Source: Spirosoma fluviale (lineage in GTDB: Bacteria; Bacteroidota; Bacteroidia; Cytophagales; Spirosomataceae). From it: 64,000 nt of DNA. The position numbers were made by a program, and so were the translations under genes. The notes beneath the pieces were generated by a model that worked only from the letters and a program-made list of their open reading frames with translations, was not told the origin of the DNA and made no database searches. This document shows positions 49,222-57,403 of this stretch, one piece after another; within the stretch, counting starts at the first letter, position 1, and every line of letters begins with the position of its first letter. Location of the stretch: positions 373,844-437,843 of the forward strand of contig NZ_OCNH01000002.1 in NCBI RefSeq assembly GCF_900230225.1, written 5' to 3'.

Positions 49222-51345
49222 ATGAAACGAATACTAGTTTGCTTATTACTGATCAGCCACCTGGCCTTCCCCGACGATGGCTACCGCCTTTGGCTGAAAT
49301 ACGATCTGATTAAAGACGCGCCGAAACGGGAAGCGTATGCCCGGTCGGCGCAGTTTATTGCCCTGAATGGCACCAGTCCGATTCTAAAATCAGCCGCCGA
49401 CGAACTCCAGATGGGCTTGCAGGGCTTACTCGGCAGAACGGTGCCCATCATTGCCAATGCCGGAAGCCGGACGGGGGGCATTGTGCTGTCGGTGGCGAGT
49501 GCGCCCAATGTCGGGGCACAGTCACTTGCTGCGGATGGATACCAGATCGTCGCCCGTAAGGCGGGCAATATTACTATTTTCGGTAAGAACGATTCGGGCG
49601 TATTGTACGGCGCATTTGCCTTACTCCGGCAACTGCAAACCGGGCAGCAGGTAGAGAACCTATCGCTGACCAGCAACCCGAAAATCCAGTATCGGATGCT
49701 GAACCACTGGGATAATACCAACGGCACCATTGAGCGGGGCTATGCCGGTGAGTCGCTCTGGAAATGGTACGAACTACCCAACACCGTCGACCCGCGCTAC
49801 CGCGATTATGCCCGTGCCAATGCCTCGCTGGGAATCAACGGAACGGTTGTTAATAACGTCAATGCCAGTGCCCGTTTCATGACGGCCGAGTACATTGAAA
49901 AAGTGGCGGCTCTGGCCAACGTGTTTCGGCCCTATGGCATCCGAATTTATCTGTCGATCTATTTCCCAGCTCCCAAAACCATTGGTGGCCTGAAAACCGC
50001 CGACCCGCTCGACCCCGAGGTGCGGAAATGGTGGGCCGATAAAACCAAAGAGATTTACAAGGTCATCCCCGATTTCGGCGGCTTTTTGGTTAAAGCCAAC
50101 TCCGAAGGTGAACCCGGTCCGCAGGATTACGGTCGTACCCATGCCGACGGTGCCAACATGCTGGCCGATGCCCTCAGACCCTATGACGGAATCGTGATGT
50201 GGCGGGCATTCGTCTACAAAGCCGACCCTAAAGCGGATCGCTTTAAAGCCGCTCACGAAGAGTTTACGCCCCTGGACGGTAAATTCGACAAGAAGGTAAT
50301 TGTACAGGTAAAGAACGGCCCTATTGATTTTCAGCCGCGCGAACCGTTCTCGCCCCTGTTCGGAAACATGCCCAAAACGCCCTTGTCCGTGGAGTTTCAG
50401 ATCACGCAGGAATACCTTGGCTTTGCTACCCACTGGGTGTACGAAGCCCCGCTTTTCAAGGAGTGTCTGGATACCGATACGTATGTAAAAGGCAAAGGCT
50501 CACCGTCCGGTGGAGCAACGGTGGCTAAGGTGATTGACGGCAGCGTACATCAGTACGCCATGACGGCCATTGCGGGTGTCGCTAACACGGGCTCTGACCG
50601 CAACTGGACCGGCAACCCGATGGCACAAGCCAATTGGTACGCCTATGGTCGGCTGGCGTGGGATCACTCCCTGTCGTCGGAAGGTATTGCGGATGAATGG
50701 GTGAAGATGACGCTCACCCACGAGCCGAAAGCCGTGAAAACCATTACCGACTTGATGCTCAAGTCGCGGGAAATTTACGTCGATTACAACACACCCTTGG
50801 GCCTGTCGCGTCCGTGGTCGGGCGTTCACTTCGCCCCCGAGCCATGGCAGGAGAAAAGCGTTCGTCCCGACTGGACCGCCATTTATTATCACCGGGCGGA
50901 TTCCATCGGGTTGGGCTTCGACCGGACCGCCACGGGCAGCAATGCGCTGGCGCAGTACCGGCCCGAAGTGCAGCAGCAATGGAGTAACCCCGAAACCTGT
51001 CCGCTGCCGTATCTGCTCTGGTTTCATCATGTACCCTGGACAAAGAAACTGAGCACGGGCCGTACGCTCTGGGATGAACTCTGTACCCGTTTTTATACCG
51101 GTGCCGACTCGGTCGTGTGGATGCAGAAACAATGGGCGCAGGTGAAACCCGCCGTTGACCCCGCTATCTTTGCCGATGTAACAGGTCGATTGATAACCCA
51201 ACGGAAGGAGGCCATCTGGTGGCGCGATTCGTGGGTGTTGTATCTGCAGACCTATTCGAAACAACCCATTCCGGCTTCACTCCCCAAACCCGAACGGACG
51301 CTGGAGGATGTCAAAGCCTTATCCGAAATTTATAAATTACGCTAG
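49222..51345 (+). CDS. aguA: GH67 alpha-glucuronidase
   Basis: 707-residue enzyme that removes (4-O-methyl-)glucuronic acid from the ends of xylo-oligosaccharides. A signal-like leader (MKRILVCLLLISHLAFPDDGYRLW) suggests export to the periplasm. The N-terminal alpha/beta domain (about 25-150) carries YQIVARKAGNITIFGKNDSGVLYGAFALL; the TIM barrel has YRMLNHWDNTNGTIERGYAG, the acid candidate E295 in NSEGEPGP, and the base pair D369 (GPIDFQPRE) and E397 (ITQEYLG), whose 28-residue spacing equals that of characterised family members. C-terminal helical domain from about 490. Its stop overlaps the GTG start of the SDR gene by one base, so the two are translationally coupled. Confidence 0.95.
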   Translation: MKRILVCLLLISHLAFPDDGYRLWLKYDLIKDAPKREAYARSAQFIALNGTSPILKSAADELQMGLQGLLGRTVPIIANAGSRTGGIVLSVASAPNVGAQSLAADGYQIVARKAGNITIFGKNDSGVLYGAFALLRQLQTGQQVENLSLTSNPKIQYRMLNHWDNTNGTIERGYAGESLWKWYELPNTVDPRYRDYARANASLGINGTVVNNVNASARFMTAEYIEKVAALANVFRPYGIRIYLSIYFPAPKTIGGLKTADPLDPEVRKWWADKTKEIYKVIPDFGGFLVKANSEGEPGPQDYGRTHADGANMLADALRPYDGIVMWRAFVYKADPKADRFKAAHEEFTPLDGKFDKKVIVQVKNGPIDFQPREPFSPLFGNMPKTPLSVEFQITQEYLGFATHWVYEAPLFKECLDTDTYVKGKGSPSGGATVAKVIDGSVHQYAMTAIAGVANTGSDRNWTGNPMAQANWYAYGRLAWDHSLSSEGIADEWVKMTLTHEPKAVKTITDLMLKSREIYVDYNTPLGLSRPWSGVHFAPEPWQEKSVRPDWTAIYYHRADSIGLGFDRTATGSNALAQYRPEVQQQWSNPETCPLPYLLWFHHVPWTKKLSTGRTLWDELCTRFYTGADSVVWMQKQWAQVKPAVDPAIFADVTGRLITQRKEAIWWRDSWVLYLQTYSKQPIPASLPKPERTLEDVKALSEIYKLR

Positions 51346-52145
51346 TGGAACAAGAACAACGTACGCAGACCAACAGCCAATCGGCTACTTTATCCCCTTT
51401 TTCGCTCGATGGTAAACTCGCCCTGATTACGGGTGGCGGCAGTGGTATCGGCTTCGATATTGCCCGCTGCATGGTGCAGGCCGGTGGCACCGTTGTCATT
51501 ACTGGTCGGCGGGAGCAGCCGTTGCAGGAAGCTGTTGCTACCCTGGGCGACCGGGCGCATTATATGGTCAATGACGTGACCGACCGGCCCTTGCTGGATG
51601 ATCTTGTCGAACGCATCGAAGCTATATACGGCCCCATTGATACGCTGGTCAACAACGCCGGTATCAATATGAAAAAACCAGCGCTGGAAGTCACCGACGA
51701 AGATTTTGACCGGATTGTTCATACAAACCTGAACTCCGTTTTCAGCCTCACGCGAGCCTGTGCGAAGCGTATGATGGCGCGTCAGAGCGGGTCGATCATC
51801 ATGATTTCGTCCATGGCCGCTTACTATGGTATCGACCGGGTGGCGGCTTATGCCGCGTCTAAATCGGGCGTGGAAGGCATGGTAAAAGTTCTGGCGTCGG
51901 AGTTTTCGGGTAATGGCGTTCGGGTCAATGCCATTGCGCCTGGCTTCATCGAAACGGCCATGAGCAAAACCGCGATGGGGGGCGACCCCGACCGTTTCGC
52001 CCGCGCCATGCGCCGGACCCCGATGGGCAAGTTCGGCCAGCCCGAAGACATTGGCTGGGCCGCCGTTTTCCTCGCGTCCGAAGCGGCCAAGTATATTACG
52101 GGTGCCTCGCTGCCCGTCGATGGTGGTAATTCGATTGGGTTTTGA
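51345..52145 (+). CDS. SDR oxidoreductase, candidate fructuronate/keto-acid-sugar reductase
   Basis: Classical short-chain dehydrogenase of 266 residues. Cofactor motif TGGGSGIG (about 29-36), NNAG (about 99-102), catalytic Ser in MISSMAAYYG and Y-x3-K in YAASK, then PGFIETAMS and the terminal VDGGNSIGF. It resembles gluconate 5-dehydrogenase and KduD-type enzymes that act on sugar acids. The GTG start overlaps the aguA stop (TAGTG), and a shorter ATG start does not precede the cofactor motif, so GTG is well supported. Given uxuA and no UxuB in the window, it may reduce D-fructuronate to D-mannonate. That role is inferred from context. Confidence 0.88.
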   Translation: MEQEQRTQTNSQSATLSPFSLDGKLALITGGGSGIGFDIARCMVQAGGTVVITGRREQPLQEAVATLGDRAHYMVNDVTDRPLLDDLVERIEAIYGPIDTLVNNAGINMKKPALEVTDEDFDRIVHTNLNSVFSLTRACAKRMMARQSGSIIMISSMAAYYGIDRVAAYAASKSGVEGMVKVLASEFSGNGVRVNAIAPGFIETAMSKTAMGGDPDRFARAMRRTPMGKFGQPEDIGWAAVFLASEAAKYITGASLPVDGGNSIGF

Positions 52146-52172
52146 CCCGGGCTGCGGACCCCTGCCCCCTGC

Positions 52173-52219
52173 CCCCGGATTGCATCCGGGGTTAATCATA
52201 GTCAAGTCCTTCGGACTTG
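52173..52219. repeat. single diverged copy of the two-hairpin (family B) element
   Basis: CCCCGGAT-TGC-ATCCGGGG (52173-52191), linker GTTAATCATAGTCAAG, then CAAGTCC-TTC-GGACTTG (52203-52219). Both stems are perfect. Loops TGC and TTC and the linker agree with the array at 34 kb, whereas stem bases differ in compensating pairs. Confidence 0.85.
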
Positions 52220-52262
52220 TTGGAGTCAATGTAGAGAGTTAGTGTGGTTAACGATTACGGCT

Positions 52263-52784
52263 ATGTTTATTGACTGTGGTGTGTGCATCATTCGTTCCTG
52301 GCAGCGTGGAGATGAAGAAACCCTGCCGCTATATGCTAATGACAGAGACATCTGGCTTAACCTGCGGGACCGCTTTCCGTATCCTTATACGAAAGAAGAT
52401 GCTAAACAGTGGGTTGAGTTTATGATAAACGCTCGCCCGGAAACCGGCTTTGCTATAACGGTTGACGGTGAAGCCGTAGGGACAATTGGTTTTCTGCTTC
52501 ACGACGATATTGAACGCTGTTCCGCCGAGGTAGGGTATTGGTTAGGTCGCCAGTACTGGGGGCGAGGCATCATTACCGCTGCTTTAAAAGCCATCACCCG
52601 CTATGCCTTTAGCGAGTTTGAACTCACCCGACTGTATGCCGTTCCTTTTGTGCGGAACCCGGCGTCGATGAAAGTGCTTGAAAATGCGGGCTACCAGCGC
52701 GAAGGAATCATGCAACGCAGCGCGATCAAAGATGGTCAGGTGCTGGATCAGGCTTTGTATGCGTATACGGTAGATAAGGAATAA
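52263..52784 (+). CDS. GNAT acetyltransferase, RimJ/RimL-like
   Basis: About 173 residues from ATG 52263; an in-frame GTG at 52242 is possible. The fold order is CIIRSWQRGDEETLPLYANDRDIWLNLRDRFPYPYT, then GFAITVDGEAVGTIGFLL, the AEVGYWLGRQYWGRGIITAALKAI acetyl-CoA block (motif A, Q/RxxGxG/A variant), and LTRLYAVPFVRNPASMKVLENAGYQREG, the RimJ/RimL-type end. It acetylates an amino group, in relatives the alpha-amine of a ribosomal protein or a small molecule. It stands alone between the SDR gene and the phosphatase gene. Confidence 0.88.
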   Translation: MFIDCGVCIIRSWQRGDEETLPLYANDRDIWLNLRDRFPYPYTKEDAKQWVEFMINARPETGFAITVDGEAVGTIGFLLHDDIERCSAEVGYWLGRQYWGRGIITAALKAITRYAFSEFELTRLYAVPFVRNPASMKVLENAGYQREGIMQRSAIKDGQVLDQALYAYTVDKE

Positions 52785-52877
52785 GGACGGCGCTGTTGTT
52801 AAATTGTAAAGTTTCGGCGGGTTGTTTCACTAACCCTTCGGTTGCACTTACTTTGGGGTATATTCTGCCTTCATTGT

Positions 52878-54119
52878 ATGAAACTGATGTTGAAATACCT
52901 ATTAGCGTTGGGTTGTGGCTTGTGGCTGTCTGCTGTGTGTCAGGCGCAGAGCAAAGCCCGAAAAGCCCTGTTCGTTATTGTCGATGGGATTCCGTCAGAT
53001 GTGATCGAAAAGCAGCCCACGCCTAATCTGGACGCCATTGCTAAGGTTGGCGGCTATGCACGAGCGTATGTAGGCGGGCAAAAGGGCACGTATTCGCAAA
53101 CGCCGACGATCTCGGCGGTGGGGTATAATAGCCTGCTTACCAGCACCTGGGTCAACAAGCACAACGTCTGGGATAACGGCATCAAAGCCCCAAACTACCA
53201 GTACTGGAGCATCTTCCGCTTCTTCGAAAGCCAGTATCCGCAGAAGAAGACGGCTATTTTTTCCACCTGGCTCGACAACCGGACTAAGCTTGTTGGCGAG
53301 AACCTGCCGCAAACCGGAAACCTCCGGCTTGATTATTCCTTCGATGGGTTCGAACTCGACACGCTCCATTTTCGGCACGATAAACAGTCGGAATACATTC
53401 ACCAGATCGACGAGAAAGTGGTTGACGAAGCCAGCCGCTACATCCGCGATGAAAGTCCCGATCTGTCGTGGGTTTATCTGGAATATACCGACGATATGGG
53501 GCACAAATACGGGGATAGCGAGCAGTTCTACAAAGCCGTCAGTATCATGGATGATCAGATGGGCCGACTCTGGAAAGCCATTCAGTACCGCCAGAAAACA
53601 TTTGGCGAAGACTGGCAACTCTTTATCACCACCGACCACGGGCGCAGTGCCGACACGGGCAAAAATCACGGTGGGCAGTCGGATCGGGAGCGGGCTACCT
53701 GGATCGTTACAAACGCCAAAGGCCTGAACGTTCAGTTTAAGAAGAACACACCCGCTATTGTGGACATTATGCCGACCATGGCCCGTCATCTGCAACTCAC
53801 GATTCCGAAAGAACAGGCTTTTGAACTGGACGGTGTTCCCCTCACCGGGAAACTGTCTGTGACGGAGCCGACGGCCAAAAAAGAAGGCGGTACCATTACG
53901 CTGACGTGGAAAGCCGTTGAACTGGAAGAAACCCTGAAAGTCTGGCTCGCCACAACGAATCATTTCGAAGAAGGCAAACGGGATAATTACCTGCTGATGG
54001 CCGAAGTACCAGCCAAAGCCGAAACGACCACCATTGATGTGTCGGCACTACCCAAAGGGTTTTATAAGATCGTACTGGAAGGGCGGTATAACACTCTGTC
54101 GAGGTGGATTGTGAAGTAG
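52878..54119 (+). CDS. secreted alkaline-phosphatase-superfamily phosphodiesterase
   Basis: About 413 residues from ATG 52878 ([12 protein letters not shown]), which heads a signal peptide cut near CQAQ; an upstream in-frame TTG lies at 52842. It is of the nucleotide pyrophosphatase/phosphodiesterase type: [10 protein letters not shown] (metal Asp), [15 protein letters not shown] (Thr nucleophile), [13 protein letters not shown] (Asp and His), FITTDHGRS (Asp-His) and KNHGGQS (His). All six metal ligands and the nucleophile are present. The substrate is probably a phosphodiester or nucleotide. A C-terminal beta domain (about 330-413) has FN3-like character. It is followed by a 30-bp inverted repeat. 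Confidence 0.9.
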   Translation: MKLMLKYLLALGCGLWLSAVCQAQSKARKALFVIVDGIPSDVIEKQPTPNLDAIAKVGGYARAYVGGQKGTYSQTPTISAVGYNSLLTSTWVNKHNVWDNGIKAPNYQYWSIFRFFESQYPQKKTAIFSTWLDNRTKLVGENLPQTGNLRLDYSFDGFELDTLHFRHDKQSEYIHQIDEKVVDEASRYIRDESPDLSWVYLEYTDDMGHKYGDSEQFYKAVSIMDDQMGRLWKAIQYRQKTFGEDWQLFITTDHGRSADTGKNHGGQSDRERATWIVTNAKGLNVQFKKNTPAIVDIMPTMARHLQLTIPKEQAFELDGVPLTGKLSVTEPTAKKEGGTITLTWKAVELEETLKVWLATTNHFEEGKRDNYLLMAEVPAKAETTTIDVSALPKGFYKIVLEGRYNTLSRWIVK

Positions 54120-54127
54120 CACCGACC

Positions 54128-54208
54128 GTGTAGCGCCGACCGTCCCGGTCGGGTGTGAATATGATATTTTGTCTGCTACACATCCGACCGGGACGGTTGG
54201 CGCTACAC
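54128..54208. repeat. 30-bp inverted repeat between convergent genes
   Basis: Arms 54128-54157 and 54179-54208 match at 28 of 30 positions around 21 bases. A partial, degenerate relative of the arm lies at about 54811-54841. Confidence 0.85.
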
Positions 54209-54655
54209 TTACTTCACCCGCGTCCAGATCTTTGATTTCCCCAAGAAGCTGAGACCCATTACGTAGCCGCGCAGGTCAATGGAATTGGGGTCTTTGAGGG
54301 TTACTTCGCAGTTGTACGTTTTGCCATCTTCGGGGTTGTAAATCTCCCCATCGCCCCAAACGTTGTTGCCTTTGTAAGTCAGATTTGTGACTAAGACCAT
54401 GTGCATGAGCGGGCGGCTTCGCAGTTTCTCGTCGGGATTTGCCTTGTCGACTTTAGGTTTGCCGGTGCCCGGTTCAGTAGGTTCGAGCATCCATACGAGT
54501 TTGCCGAAATATTTGTTGCCTTGTCTATAAATCTGAACCTGATTCCGCTTCTTCGAACTGAGCCACCGACCAACCAGCGCATCCGGGTCATCAGCAAACG
54601 ACGGAAGTGAGAGGCAGACGAGCAGGAAGAGTAAAGTCAGGCGTGATGCATTCAT
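54209..54655 (-). CDS. DUF2147-family secreted protein
   Basis: 148 residues from ATG 54655 (MNASRLTLLFLLVCLSLPSFA), which opens a signal peptide; a longer in-frame start 51 bases upstream would bury it. The mature part PDALVGRWLSSKKRNQVQIYRQGNKYFGKLVWML, then GEIYNPEDGKTYNCEVTLKDPNSIDLRGYVMGLSFLGKSKIWTR, is the DUF2147 pattern, a lipocalin-like barrel domain of unknown role that is common in Bacteroidota. The right arm of the intergenic repeat begins one base after the stop codon. Confidence 0.9.
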   Translation of the reverse strand: MNASRLTLLFLLVCLSLPSFADDPDALVGRWLSSKKRNQVQIYRQGNKYFGKLVWMLEPTEPGTGKPKVDKANPDEKLRSRPLMHMVLVTNLTYKGNNVWGDGEIYNPEDGKTYNCEVTLKDPNSIDLRGYVMGLSFLGKSKIWTRVK

Positions 54656-54844
54656 ACGTGAAGGTTTTGCTACATAAACGCAGGAGAACGTGTTTTGTCG
54701 ATTCAACTACGATTAAATTTATAGTAAGCAGGCTATTTCCAAGGTAAAGCAGCGTGTTTGTTATTCTTTGATAGGATTAATGGACCATTGTTTAATCCGA
54801 GTTGAAAAATAATGTAGTGCCGAGCGTCGGCCCGGCGACCCAAC

Positions 54845-55291
54845 TCACTTCATCTCTTTAATCGAGAGCCAATAGAGCCCGGCGAAGATTATGCTGAAAA
54901 AAGCACCGAAGGAGGTGTTCAACGCCCCAACGCCCGCCAGTGCAATGGGCAGTACCAGACCAACGACAATCCCGGCTACATAAATCCAGAAGCCGAGTTT
55001 ACGCAACCGAAACATCAGGATAGCCCCAATGAGCGTCAGCAGGGAGTATGCAAACTGAGCAATGGCGAGCGACTTGATCTCGTCCGGGTCGCCGGGGGCG
55101 GGGGCGTCCGAGGAGCGGTCTTCAAAATATTGTTTGGGCCCTTCTTTCTTTCCCGGGTCTGGCTTGGATTCGACGTATTTTGTTTCGGCTACGGCATCGG
55201 CTTGTACAAACGAGACAGTCGAATCGATCAGTCCCCAGCCGCAGCTAAGGAAGGTGAGAATGCACAGGAGGGTTAACAGTTGGGAACGCAT
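54845..55291 (-). CDS. small membrane protein of unknown function
   Basis: 148 residues from ATG 55291 (MRSQLLTLLCILTFLSCGWG). It starts with a membrane or lipoprotein-like leader (FLSCGW), continues with an acidic, proline-rich linker (about 35-75: SKPDPGKKEGP, DAPAPGDPDE) and ends with three membrane helices (about 78-145). A longer frame upstream to a TTG at 55414 is possible, but it overlaps the likely promoter of the divergent SCP2 gene. I do not recognise the family; the layout resembles DUF-type small envelope proteins. Confidence 0.65.
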   Translation of the reverse strand: MRSQLLTLLCILTFLSCGWGLIDSTVSFVQADAVAETKYVESKPDPGKKEGPKQYFEDRSSDAPAPGDPDEIKSLAIAQFAYSLLTLIGAILMFRLRKLGFWIYVAGIVVGLVLPIALAGVGALNTSFGAFFSIIFAGLYWLSIKEMK

Positions 55292-55419
55292 GGGTAGGGG
55301 AGAATACGGTACCGTAATGGATACCACTTTAGGTTGGTGAAAAAGACGAGGTGCTCCCGCGCTGTAAAAAACCTTATTTTCGCGGCTGAGTTTCCTAATG
55401 ACAACAAAATCCAAATCAG

Positions 55420-55716
55420 ATGACTCTGCAAGAACTAACCGAGCAAATTCGGTCCAAAGTTACACATGCCGACAACATTAACGCTACGGTTAAGATTGTC
55501 ACTGATCAGGGTCCCATCTTTATCGATGCGACTAAGTCACCCGCTACGGTGTCTAATGAAGACAAGCCCGCCGATTGCGATTTGCAGGTAAGCATCGACA
55601 ACCTCGTTAAAATGGGTACTGGTGATCTTAATCCCATGATGGCGGTAATGTCCGGTAAACTCAAAATAAAAGGTGACATGGGCATTGCCATGAAAATGGG
55701 CCAGGTGATGGGGTAA
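55420..55716 (+). CDS. SCP2 sterol-carrier-like domain protein
   Basis: 98-residue single-domain protein of the SCP2 superfamily, which binds lipids or acyl-CoA in a hydrophobic tunnel. The domain covers nearly the whole protein: NATVKIVTDQGPIFIDA, DCDLQVSIDNLVKMGTGDLNPMMAVMSGKLKIKGDMGIAMKMGQV. The closing GKLKIKGDMGIAMKM block is the family signature. It is cytoplasmic, divergent from the small membrane protein gene, and followed by an inverted repeat of ACTCATTC-type units, so monocistronic. Confidence 0.92.
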   Translation: MTLQELTEQIRSKVTHADNINATVKIVTDQGPIFIDATKSPATVSNEDKPADCDLQVSIDNLVKMGTGDLNPMMAVMSGKLKIKGDMGIAMKMGQVMG

Positions 55717-55721
55717 GTTAA

Positions 55722-55872
55722 ATGATGAATGAGTGAGTGATTCAATGAGTGAATAAACGTGGTTAATGGTGCAGTAAATCAGTAGTACAGGTAGCATGAA
55801 GACTTACTACAATTTATGACACTATTCCCTTGATTATTCACTCATTCGCTCATTCATAATTCACTCATTGAC
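55722..55872. repeat. imperfect inverted repeat of GAATGAGTGA-type units
   Basis: GAATGAGTGAGTGATTCAATGAGTGAATAA-type sequence at about 55725-55755 is mirrored by TTATTCACTCATTCGCTCATTC-type sequence at about 55833-55870. The mirrored half reaches to within a few bases of the next start codon. Confidence 0.65.
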
Positions 55873-55873
55873 T

Positions 55874-57304
55874 ATGCCTTCTCGTCGTAAGTTTCTGGAA
55901 AACAGTGCACTGGCTGCGGCTGGTTTTTATATAGTGCCCCGGCATGTGCTGGGTGGAAAAGCATCGGATGGTGCCCGGATCATTGCGCCTTCCGACAAAC
56001 TCAATATTGCCGCCGTAGGCTGTGGCGGTAAGGCCGATGTTAACGTTCGGTTAGCGTACAACAGCGGCTCCGATAATTTTGTGGCCCTCTGCGATGTCGA
56101 CGACCGGCAGGCAAAGAAATTCCGTGGTCAGTTTCCCAACGCACCTTACTTTCAGGATTACCGGGAGATGTTCGATAAGGCAGGTAAAACCTTCGACGCC
56201 GTTATTGTGAGCACTCCCGACCATATGCACGCGCCCATCGCTATGGCCGCTATGCAGATGGGTAAACACGTGTACGTCGAGAAACCGCTGACGCATGACA
56301 TTTACGAAGCCCGGATGCTGACCCAGGCGGCTGCGAAATATAAAGTCGTGACCCAGATGGGCAATCAGGGGAGTTCGGGCGATGCCACGCGCATCATCGA
56401 GACGGCTATCCAGAAAAACATCATCGGCCACGTTCATACCGTGTATTGCTGGACCAACCGCCCGGTCTGGCCGCAGGGCGTTAAGTCGCCGAAGGAGCGA
56501 GGGGAGTCGCAGCCGGTGCCCTCGGAGGTAAACTGGCCGCTCTGGCTGGGTACTGCCCCCATGCGGCCGTATCACGAAGCCTACATGCCCACCCGCTGGC
56601 GGGGTTATTGGGATTTTGGCACGGGAGCCCTCGGCGATATGGGCTGCCACTTCATGGACGTTCCTTTCCGCGCCCTCAAGCTTAAATACCCTACGTCCGT
56701 TGAGTGTAGCGTGGGTTCGGTTTATGCCGACTTCTTCGAAGAAGCATTTTACGACGACAGTTGTCCGCTCTCGTCGGCCATTCACCTCACGTTCCCATCC
56801 AACGATAAGAAAATAAAAGAGATCAAGTTTTCGTGGTTCGATGGCGGTATTCGGCCCCAGCTGCCCGAAGGCGTAGACTACAATGATGTATTTCGGGACA
56901 TCGACGGCGGGATGCTGTTTATCGGCACCAAAGGCATGCTGACGGGCGGTCTGTTCGGCAATGACCCTAAATTATTACCAGCGGATAAATTTAGCGGGAA
57001 AGAGCTGCCTGCTCCCGAAAAGCCGTTGGTCGAAGGCAAAACGGAAGGCCACCAGCAGCAATGGGTGAAAGCCTGCAAGCAGGGCTATGGTGCGTATACA
57101 TCCTCATCGTTCGACCAGTCCGGCCCCCTCACCGAAACGGTGTTGATGGGTAATCTGGCCACGCGCTCTTACCTGGCCCGCGAAGACGGGAAGTTTACGG
57201 GCCGCAAAAAACTCTTCTGGGACGGCGACAATATGAAAATCACCAACTACGATTACGCCAACCAGTTTGTGAAACGGCAGTATAATGGGGGGTATACATT
57301 GTAG
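55874..57304 (+). CDS. exported Gfo/Idh/MocA-family oxidoreductase
   Basis: 476 residues from ATG 55874. Leader PSRRKFLENSALAAAGFYIVP is Tat-like, consistent with export of a folded NAD(P)-bound enzyme. Rossmann part: NIAAVGCGGKADVNVR, FVALCDVDDRQAKKF, DAVIVSTPDHMHAPIAMAAMQMGKHVYVEKPLTHDI (EKPL motif). The C-terminal domain has WPLWLGTAPMRPYHEAYMPTRWRGYWDFGTGALGDMGCHFMDVP, a conserved block of the secreted Bacteroidota and Planctomycetota members. Substrates are sugars or glycosides, and some members are glycosidases (GH109); the actual reaction is unknown. A family A hairpin follows the stop. Confidence 0.93.
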   Translation: MPSRRKFLENSALAAAGFYIVPRHVLGGKASDGARIIAPSDKLNIAAVGCGGKADVNVRLAYNSGSDNFVALCDVDDRQAKKFRGQFPNAPYFQDYREMFDKAGKTFDAVIVSTPDHMHAPIAMAAMQMGKHVYVEKPLTHDIYEARMLTQAAAKYKVVTQMGNQGSSGDATRIIETAIQKNIIGHVHTVYCWTNRPVWPQGVKSPKERGESQPVPSEVNWPLWLGTAPMRPYHEAYMPTRWRGYWDFGTGALGDMGCHFMDVPFRALKLKYPTSVECSVGSVYADFFEEAFYDDSCPLSSAIHLTFPSNDKKIKEIKFSWFDGGIRPQLPEGVDYNDVFRDIDGGMLFIGTKGMLTGGLFGNDPKLLPADKFSGKELPAPEKPLVEGKTEGHQQQWVKACKQGYGAYTSSSFDQSGPLTETVLMGNLATRSYLAREDGKFTGRKKLFWDGDNMKITNYDYANQFVKRQYNGGYTL

Positions 57305-57307
57305 GTG

Positions 57308-57344
57308 TTTAGTACCAGACAGCATCCTGCTGTCTGGTACTAAA
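57308..57344. repeat. family A hairpin (single arm copy)
   Basis: TTTAGTACCAGACAGCA-TCC-TGCTGTCTGGTACTAAA: a perfect 17-bp stem with a 3-base loop. This copy is a lone hairpin rather than a head-to-head pair. Confidence 0.85.
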
Positions 57345-57403
57345 CCCTAACTGCTTGCTTATTAGCTAGTCTCCATTTACATTAGTGGTGACTTCATTCG
57401 CTA

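Noticed and set aside
52995..53963. 322-codon minus-strand frame
   Set aside because: Antisense of the alkaline-phosphatase-type gene; no supporting motif.
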